Position numbers and translations under genes: made by a program. DNA of 64,000 nt, from the NCBI GenBank assembly GCA_963757605.1, contig CAVWSF010000001.1, positions 620,001 through 684,000 on the forward strand, written 5' to 3'. Below the pieces are notes generated by a model that had not been told where the DNA came from, did no database searches, and saw nothing but the letters and a program-made list of their open reading frames with translations. This stretch comes from JAICJC01 sp963757605 (GTDB lineage: Bacteria; Actinomycetota; Thermoleophilia; Gaiellales; JAICJC01). Shown here in pieces: positions 58,869 to 64,000 of this stretch (positions are counted from its first letter, which is position 1; each line of letters opens with the position of its first letter).

Positions 58869-60536
58869 ATGAGCACCGATCCCGGCCCCCCCGGCGGACC
58901 GACACCGCCAGGCGGCGGCCAATCCACGGGCGGCGGCACACCTCCGCCCGCGGACGGTGTCGCACACCTGTCCGAGGACGAGCGGACGCTCCATCGCCTC
59001 GGCTACGCCCAGGAGCTCCTGCGCGGCTGGGGTGGTTTCTCGAACTTCGCCATCTCGTTCACCATCATCTCCATCCTGGCCGGCTGTCTCACGTCGTACT
59101 ACATCGCCATCGGCTGGGGCGGCCCGATCGCCGTCACCTGGGGCTGGCTGCTCGTCGGCGGCTTCTGCATCCTGGTGTCGCTGGCGATGGGCGAGATCGC
59201 CTCGACGTACCCCACGGCGGGCGGCCTGTACTACTGGTCGTCGCGACTGGGGAGCCCGGGATGGGGGTGGTTCACGGGGTGGTTCAACCTCGTGGGCCAG
59301 GTCGCCGTGACCGCGGCGATCGACTTCGGGGCCGCGACCTTCATCTCGTCGCTCCTGAACCTGTGGTTCGACTACTCGCTGTCGAAGGAGCACGTCTTCC
59401 TGACGTACACGGTCATCGTGGCGCTGCACGGCCTGATCAACACCTTCGGCCCCCGCCTGCTGCCGATGATCAACAACATCTCCGCCTGGTGGCACATGGG
59501 CGGTGTGCTCGTCATCGTGGTTGCGCTCATCGTCGTGCCCGAGCACCACAAGTCGGTGAGCTTCGTGTTCACCGATACCGAGAACTTCTCGGGCTTCCAG
59601 GGCTCGAGCTTCTCGAATCCGATGTTCTGGGTCGTCTTCGGGATCGGGCTCCTCATGGCGCAGTACACGATCACCGGCTACGACGCCTCGGCCCACATGA
59701 GCGAGGAAACGCGAAACGCCTCGCGCTCGGCAGCAATAGGCATGGTGATGTCGGTCGTCGTGTCGGTGATCTTCGGGTTCATCCTGCTCGTCGCCGTCAC
59801 GTTTGCCATCCCCGGCCCGGTCAAGAACACGGCGCTCCAGTACGGGTTCGCCGTGCAGTACATCTGGCAGAACGCGCTCAGCACGAAATGGGCGGAGTTC
59901 CTGCTCGTGATCGCATGCAGCGCGCAGTTCTTCTGCGGCCTGGCCTCTGTGACGTCGGCTTCCCGGATGATGTTCGCGTTCTCGCGCGACCGAGCCGTCC
60001 CGGGCCACCAGCTGTGGCGGCAGGTGTCCAAGAAGGAGCGGGTGCCCGTGAACTCCATCTGGGCGATCTGCGTGCTGGCATGGGCGCTGATGCTGCCGAC
60101 GCTCAAGAACCCCATCGTGGGGTACGCGGTGGGAACCTCGGTCGCCGTGATCGGGCTCTACATCGCGTTCGTGCTTCCGATCATCCTGCGCTACCGCGCG
60201 AAGGAGAACTTCGAGCGCGGTGCCTGGCACCTCGGGAACCACTACAAGTGGATCGATCCCTTGGCGATCGCGTGGATCGTCCTGATCTGCATCCTGTTCA
60301 TGCTGCCGCTCTTCCCGGACGGCATCCCCGGGAACGGGGCAGTGGTCGGCGACCACTTCCTGTTCAACGTCAACTGGATCGACGTCAACTACGCACCGCT
60401 CACGGTCGGCGGCGCCTTCCTCTTCTTCGGCGGCTGGTGGGTACTGTCGGCCAAGAACTGGTTCAAGGGCCCCGTCCGCATGGGCACCGAGGAGGAGCTG
60501 GAGCGCATCGAGGCCGGCTTCGCCTCAGGCGACTGA
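58869..60536 (+). CDS. APC family amino acid permease
   Basis: A 555-residue transporter. A proline/glycine-rich N-terminus of about 40 residues is followed by 12 helices. Family features: GGFSNFAISFTIISILAG, YPTAGGLYYWSSRLG (PxxGGxYxW, about 120), GYDASAHMSEETRNASR (about 270, conserved after helix 6) and MMFAFSRDRAVPG. The pattern fits the GABA/amino-acid-choline subgroup. The ATG at 58869 has a GGGAGAG ribosome-binding site. Single gene. Confidence 0.92.
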   Translation: MSTDPGPPGGPTPPGGGQSTGGGTPPPADGVAHLSEDERTLHRLGYAQELLRGWGGFSNFAISFTIISILAGCLTSYYIAIGWGGPIAVTWGWLLVGGFCILVSLAMGEIASTYPTAGGLYYWSSRLGSPGWGWFTGWFNLVGQVAVTAAIDFGAATFISSLLNLWFDYSLSKEHVFLTYTVIVALHGLINTFGPRLLPMINNISAWWHMGGVLVIVVALIVVPEHHKSVSFVFTDTENFSGFQGSSFSNPMFWVVFGIGLLMAQYTITGYDASAHMSEETRNASRSAAIGMVMSVVVSVIFGFILLVAVTFAIPGPVKNTALQYGFAVQYIWQNALSTKWAEFLLVIACSAQFFCGLASVTSASRMMFAFSRDRAVPGHQLWRQVSKKERVPVNSIWAICVLAWALMLPTLKNPIVGYAVGTSVAVIGLYIAFVLPIILRYRAKENFERGAWHLGNHYKWIDPLAIAWIVLICILFMLPLFPDGIPGNGAVVGDHFLFNVNWIDVNYAPLTVGGAFLFFGGWWVLSAKNWFKGPVRMGTEEELERIEAGFASGD

Positions 60537-60557
60537 GCGATCCGCTGGGGTCGGGCC

Positions 60558-61202
60558 CTACGCCGGGCTCGGCCCCAGCAGCTCTTCGCGGACCGTCGTG
60601 AAGTCGTCGAACCAGGTGTAGCCGACTCCCTCGCGGTCGAGGTAGGAGGCCAGCGAGCGGCGCGCGAAGCGGATGTCGGCCGCCTGGACGGCGCAGCGGT
60701 CCGAGTAGCCGTCGCCGATGTAGGCCACCTCGCGCCCGTCTCGCATCGAGTCGACCACGGAGCGCTTGCACTCCTCGCCGCACACCGGGCACGGCTCGCC
60801 GTGGCGGAAGTCGACGATGCCGCCGTCGGGGGTGAAGCGAACGTCGTGGGCGACCACCTCGAGGTGGTCGACGCCCTCCCGCTCGAGGATCGGCCGGATC
60901 ACCGACTCGAAGCCGCTCGAGACGACGACGATGCGGTCGCCCGCATCCTCGGCCGCGCGCGCGAACTCCTTGAAGCCGGCCCGCACCCGCGCCCGGTCGA
61001 CCGTCTCGGAGACGATCGTGTCGTGGTCGCCCCTGATCGGTGCGAACTCGGCGGCGATCACCTCGCGCAGGGTCATCGTGCGCCGCTGGAGGTCGTTCTC
61101 GGCAGCGGCCCACTCCTCGGGCGCGTAGATCCGGCACATCTCGTCGAGGGTGTCGCGCTCGGTGATCGTGCCGTCGAAGTCGACGACGATCAGCCGGCTC
61201 AC
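60558..61202 (-). CDS. HAD-superfamily phosphatase (MtnX/PSP-like)
   Basis: A 214-residue phosphatase. Motif I VDFDGTITERDTLDEM, motif II IVVVSSGFE and motif III VAYIGDGYSDRCAV are clear. A CPVCGEECKRS segment at about 140-150 adds cysteines, as in MtnX-type enzymes of methionine salvage. The exact substrate is not determined. The GTG at 61202 overlaps the upstream gene by 4 bp (GTGA); the ATG at 61217 would overlap more. Confidence 0.82.
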   Translation of the reverse strand: MSRLIVVDFDGTITERDTLDEMCRIYAPEEWAAAENDLQRRTMTLREVIAAEFAPIRGDHDTIVSETVDRARVRAGFKEFARAAEDAGDRIVVVSSGFESVIRPILEREGVDHLEVVAHDVRFTPDGGIVDFRHGEPCPVCGEECKRSVVDSMRDGREVAYIGDGYSDRCAVQAADIRFARRSLASYLDREGVGYTWFDDFTTVREELLGPSPA

Positions 61203-61483
61203 CCGCGCCGGACCCACTTGGCCACGGTGTCCGCGTCGTGGCCGGCCGCGATCAGCTGGAACAGGGGCTTCGGGCTCTTCAGCGTCTTCATCGTCTCCAT
61301 CCGACCGACCGAGATCCCCTGCCGCTGGCAGAACCGAAGCAGCGACTGGCGGTCGGAGGAGAGCAGCCGCCAGACGGTCTCCTGGCGGTGGCGGTCGAAG
61401 TCGGGATAGGCCCCCACCTCGCCGGCCACTGCCCTGCTCACGGCCTGGTTGTACTGCTCGCGATAATCGTGCTCCTCAGCCAT
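61199..61483 (-). CDS. Small protein of unknown function (94 aa)
   Basis: A 94-residue basic, helical protein from the ATG at 61483. It contains HDYREQYNQAVSRAVAGEVG, FDRHRQETVWRLLSSDRQSL and a C-terminal LIAAGHDADTVAKWVRRG. No family recognised. It is coupled to the HAD phosphatase by a 4-bp overlap. Confidence 0.65.
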   Translation of the reverse strand: MAEEHDYREQYNQAVSRAVAGEVGAYPDFDRHRQETVWRLLSSDRQSLLRFCQRQGISVGRMETMKTLKSPKPLFQLIAAGHDADTVAKWVRRG

Positions 61484-61499
61484 CCCGGCTAGTCTAGTG

Positions 61500-61851
61500 A
61501 GCGGTGCGGGCACATCGTCACGTCTCAGTGCTGCTCGCGGCCGCGTTCCTCGCCGCCGCCGCGCTCCCGCCGCGCATGCAGCGGCGTGGTCGGCGGTGGC
61601 GAGCCCGAACCCCAGCGGCGGGCAGGACGTGCTGAACGAGGTCGGCCGGCTGCCCAGCACGCAGGTGGTCTACGCCGTCGGGCCGCACGAACCAGGGGAC
61701 GCTCGTCGTGCGGTCCACCAACCGACGGCGCCGGATGCAAGGCCACGAACCAGCTCGCGGCCATCGCGGTGATCCCGGGGACGAAGCAGCTGTGGGGGTT
61801 GGCTACCGGACGCCCGCCGGATTCCGTACCATTGCGCTGATCCGCCACTGA
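61500..61851 (+). pseudogene. Remnant of a secreted sPNP-repeat protein
   Basis: Pieces of one protein appear in all three plus frames. In order: a signal peptide (VSVLLAAAFLAAAAL), WSAVASPNPSGGQDVLNEVG with VVYAVG, TNQGTLVVRSTN, ATNQLAAIAVIPGTKQLWGLA, and finally VGYRTPAGFRTIALIRH with a stop at 61849. This is the pattern of secreted repeat proteins with W..v.sPNPsg..L..v..lp...v.AVG units. Several indels and large losses leave it non-functional. Confidence 0.65.
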
Positions 61852-61855
61852 CCGC

Positions 61856-62731
61856 ATGAGCCAGACGACGCCCGCCGCCCGCCTCTTCGGCGCCCAGAGC
61901 ATGACCGCACCCCTCCACGACGTCGTCGTGAAGCGGCCGGGGCCTGCCTTCGGGGCCGCGTACGACAACCCGGTGCATGGGTTCCTGCACCCGGTCGACC
62001 TGGCCGCGGCGCAGCGCCAGCACGACGCCTTCTGCGAGGTGCTCGCCGACCTGGGCGTGCGTGTCCACCAGCTGGACGCCGAGACCGAGAGCCCCGACCT
62101 CACCTACACCTTCGACCCGGCCCTCGTCACCGACCGCGGCATGATCGGCCTGCGGTCCGGAAAGCCCACCCGGCAGGGCGAGGCGGCGCCGCTCCTCGAG
62201 TGGGCAGCCGGGCACGACATCCCCGTCATCGGCGCGCTGGGCGAGGGCGAGACGGCCGACGGCGGCGACACGTTCTGGCTGCGGCCCGACGTCTTCTGCA
62301 TCGGCCGGTCGCTTCGCACCAACCGGGCCGGCGCGGCCCGCCTGACCGAGCTCGTGGGCGGCGAGGTGCACGTCTTCGACGTCCCCTACGGGAACGGCCC
62401 GGCCGAGTGCCTGCACCTGCTCTCGGTCATCTCGCCGATCGCCGACGATCTGGCCGTCGTCTTCCTCCCACAGCTCCCCGTCGGCCTCTACGAGCTGCTC
62501 GGCGAGCGCTGCGTGGCGCTCGTCCCGGTGCCCGAGGAGGAGATCGTGAGCCAGGGCTGCAACATCCTGGCCGTGCGGCCCGGCGTGGTCGTCATGGTCG
62601 AGGGCAACCCGGTCACTCAGCGCGGGCTCCTCGACCGCGGCTGCGAGGTGCACACGTTCCCCGGCACCGAGGTGTGCGTGAACGGCTCAGGCGGCCCGAC
62701 CTGCATCACCCGCCCGATCCTTCGGGGATGA
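61856..62731 (+). CDS. Dimethylarginine dimethylaminohydrolase/arginine deiminase-like hydrolase
   Basis: A 291-residue enzyme of the guanidino-group hydrolase superfamily. PDLTYTFDPALVT and EGETADGGDTFWLRPDVFCIG supply the acidic residues. ECLHLLSVISP carries the catalytic His, and SGGPTCITRPI carries the catalytic Cys close to the C-terminus. It probably acts on methylarginine, arginine or a related guanidine. It overlaps the M20 peptidase by 4 bp (ATGA), so the two probably act on the same amino-acid derivative. Confidence 0.85.
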   Translation: MSQTTPAARLFGAQSMTAPLHDVVVKRPGPAFGAAYDNPVHGFLHPVDLAAAQRQHDAFCEVLADLGVRVHQLDAETESPDLTYTFDPALVTDRGMIGLRSGKPTRQGEAAPLLEWAAGHDIPVIGALGEGETADGGDTFWLRPDVFCIGRSLRTNRAGAARLTELVGGEVHVFDVPYGNGPAECLHLLSVISPIADDLAVVFLPQLPVGLYELLGERCVALVPVPEEEIVSQGCNILAVRPGVVVMVEGNPVTQRGLLDRGCEVHTFPGTEVCVNGSGGPTCITRPILRG

Positions 62732-63990
62732 AGAATCTGACCCCGGCCGAGCTGGCCGCCGTCGGGGCCGTGGATCGCGACCGCATCGCCGCCGATCTGG
62801 CGGCCGTCGTGGCGCACCCCAGCCTGACCGGCTCGGAGGGCGAGGTGCAGACCGAGATGGCCCTGCGGATGACGACGGCCGGCCTGGAGGTCGAGCGGGT
62901 CGACGTGGCGGCGGCCGATCTGGCCTCCGACCCCGACTTCCCCGGCGTCGAGGTGGCGCGCGACTCGCACCCGGTCGTGGCCGGCCGGATCGGCGATGGC
63001 GGCAGCGGCCGGCGGGCGATCGTCGCCGGCCACGTGGACGTCGTCGGCGGAGGAGACGAGCTGCAGTGGACGTCGCCGCCGTTCGAGCCGCGGATCGCCG
63101 ACGGCCTGCTCTTCGGCCGCGGGGCGTGCGACATGAAGGCGGGCGTCGTCGCGGGCCTGGCGGCGATGCGGGCGCTCGTCGAGTCGGAGGCCGAGCTGGG
63201 CGGCGAGGCGATCCTGCTCACCGTTCCGGGCGAGGAGGACGGCGGCGCCGGGATGCTCGCGGCGATCCGGGCGGGGTACGCGGGCGGCTTGGCGGTCATC
63301 ACCGAGCCGACCGACCTCCAGATCGTGACCGCCCAGGCCGGCGCGATCACGTTCACGCTCACGATCGAGGGCCGAAGCGCGCACGCCGCGTTCCGGCGCG
63401 AGGGCGTCTCGGCCGTCGAGAAGCTGTGGCCGGTCATGCGCGCGCTCGAGGCGAACGAGCGCGAGCGAAACGAGGCCGAGACCATGCGCGCGATGCGCGA
63501 GACGGGGCTTCCCTACCCGACGTCGATCGGCCGCGTGAGCGCCGGCGAGTGGTCGTCGACCGTCCCCGACCGGCTCGTCGCCGAGGGCCGCTACGGCGTG
63601 CGGGTCGGCCAGACGGTGGCGGAGGCCGAGGCCGAGCTGCGCGCGGTCGTCTCGGAGGGGTGCGCGGCCGACGAGTGGCTGCGCGACCACCCGGCGACCG
63701 TCGAGATCACGGGCGGCCGGTTCGCCTCGGCGTCCGTCGCGAACGACCACCCGCTCTCGTGGGGCCTCGCCGAGACGGCCCGCGATGTCCTCGGCAAGCT
63801 GCCCGACTTCCTGGGCGTCCCCTATGGGGCCGACGCGCGCCTCCTGATCGACCACGGCGCGACGCCGACCGTGCTCTACGGCCCGGGCGACCCCAACCTG
63901 GCACACGCTCCGGACGAGCACGTCGCGCTCGAGGACGTCGCCCGCTGCGCCCGCGTGCTGGCGGTGTGGCTCATGCGCGCGCTCGCCTGA
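62728..63990 (+). CDS. M20 family metallopeptidase (ArgE/DapE/ACY1-like)
   Basis: A 420-residue deacylase or peptidase. Metal and catalytic residues: VAGHVDVVGGG (His, Asp), GRGACDMKAGVVAG (Asp), VPGEEDGGAGML (Glu-Glu) and AVITEPTDLQI. The dimerisation domain begins IEGRSAHAAFRREGVSA. The ATG at 62728 overlaps the DDAH-like gene. Joint role in arginine-derivative breakdown is plausible (inference). Confidence 0.9.
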   Translation: MKNLTPAELAAVGAVDRDRIAADLAAVVAHPSLTGSEGEVQTEMALRMTTAGLEVERVDVAAADLASDPDFPGVEVARDSHPVVAGRIGDGGSGRRAIVAGHVDVVGGGDELQWTSPPFEPRIADGLLFGRGACDMKAGVVAGLAAMRALVESEAELGGEAILLTVPGEEDGGAGMLAAIRAGYAGGLAVITEPTDLQIVTAQAGAITFTLTIEGRSAHAAFRREGVSAVEKLWPVMRALEANERERNEAETMRAMRETGLPYPTSIGRVSAGEWSSTVPDRLVAEGRYGVRVGQTVAEAEAELRAVVSEGCAADEWLRDHPATVEITGGRFASASVANDHPLSWGLAETARDVLGKLPDFLGVPYGADARLLIDHGATPTVLYGPGDPNLAHAPDEHVALEDVARCARVLAVWLMRALA

Positions 63991-64000
63991 TGGCGGGCCA

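Noticed and set aside
1..64000. tRNA, rRNA, prophage or insertion sequences
   Set aside because: I saw no tRNA-like cloverleaf region, rRNA stretch, phage structural gene or transposase anywhere in the window, although a small RNA gene could be missed by eye.

Overview
The window is a gene-dense, high-GC chromosomal segment of an actinobacterium. Gene content and order suggest the class Thermoleophilia (Gaiellales/Solirubrobacterales type): a GuaB3-type protein next to guaA, the order rplM-rpsI-glmM-glmS, a DEDDh/GIY-YIG fusion, GTG starts with GTGA overlaps, and secreted GG.F-repeat and sPNP-repeat proteins. This placement is an inference from content; there is no rRNA marker in the window. 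I saw no rRNA, tRNA, CRISPR array, prophage, transposase or integrase.

Layout. 0-4.8 kb: tail of a metallo-beta-lactamase-fold gene, small unknown genes, a secreted GG.F-repeat protein, a phosphoesterase and a methyltransferase. 4.7-8.7 kb: VOC protein, a DUF2182/DUF1326 pair, a lone PAS protein, and an ArsR repressor coupled to an ArsP-like permease with a C-terminal YHS domain. 8.6-10.4 kb: FMN reductase, a small conserved protein and an ArsR/SRPBCC pair. 10.8-17.6 kb: a proton antiporter; a TetR regulator with two matching 16-bp operators beside an orphan broken ABC permease and the ctaG-SCO genes (copper/oxidase assembly); then MarR, zinc-ribbon and TfoX-like genes.

17.8-26.5 kb: a probable accessory island. 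A six-gene, tightly overlapping catabolic operon (APC permease, phosphoesterase, two MBL hydrolases, M24 peptidase, DUF3830) diverges from a GntR regulator and is followed by three frameshifted small genes. The segment is bounded by two direct copies of the glmS 3' end: the intact gene at 26.5 kb and a 34-codon remnant at 17.8 kb. 26.5-30.5 kb is core: glmS, glmM, rpsI, rplM. 30.5-43.3 kb is mixed: ABM and PadR with a shared inverted repeat, XdhC, a broken adenylate cyclase/ATPase/TPR protein, an oligopeptide-binding lipoprotein, an RTX-polysaccharide deacetylase fusion, a Crp/Fnr regulator, a secreted protein and a sedolisin peptidase.

43.3-64 kb is mostly core metabolism: guaA and guaB3 (purines), a PfkB kinase, pyrF and pyrE (pyrimidines), an inositol-monophosphatase-like enzyme, the DEDDh/GIY-YIG nuclease, HU, a roadblock protein, YihY, and the coupled rdgB-rph-murI set. 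After these come an S9 peptidase, a class I glutamine amidotransferase, an amino acid permease, a HAD phosphatase, a DDAH-like hydrolase and an M20 peptidase.

Three things stand out. (1) The glmS-tail direct repeats flank the catabolic operon. (2) A family of short palindromes (three copies) sits at gene ends; in two convergent pairs the palindrome's outer TGA/TCA are the stop codons of both genes, and the stems differ by compensatory changes. (3) There are many frameshifts, including one in guaA, so either the assembly carries indel errors or several loci are decaying.
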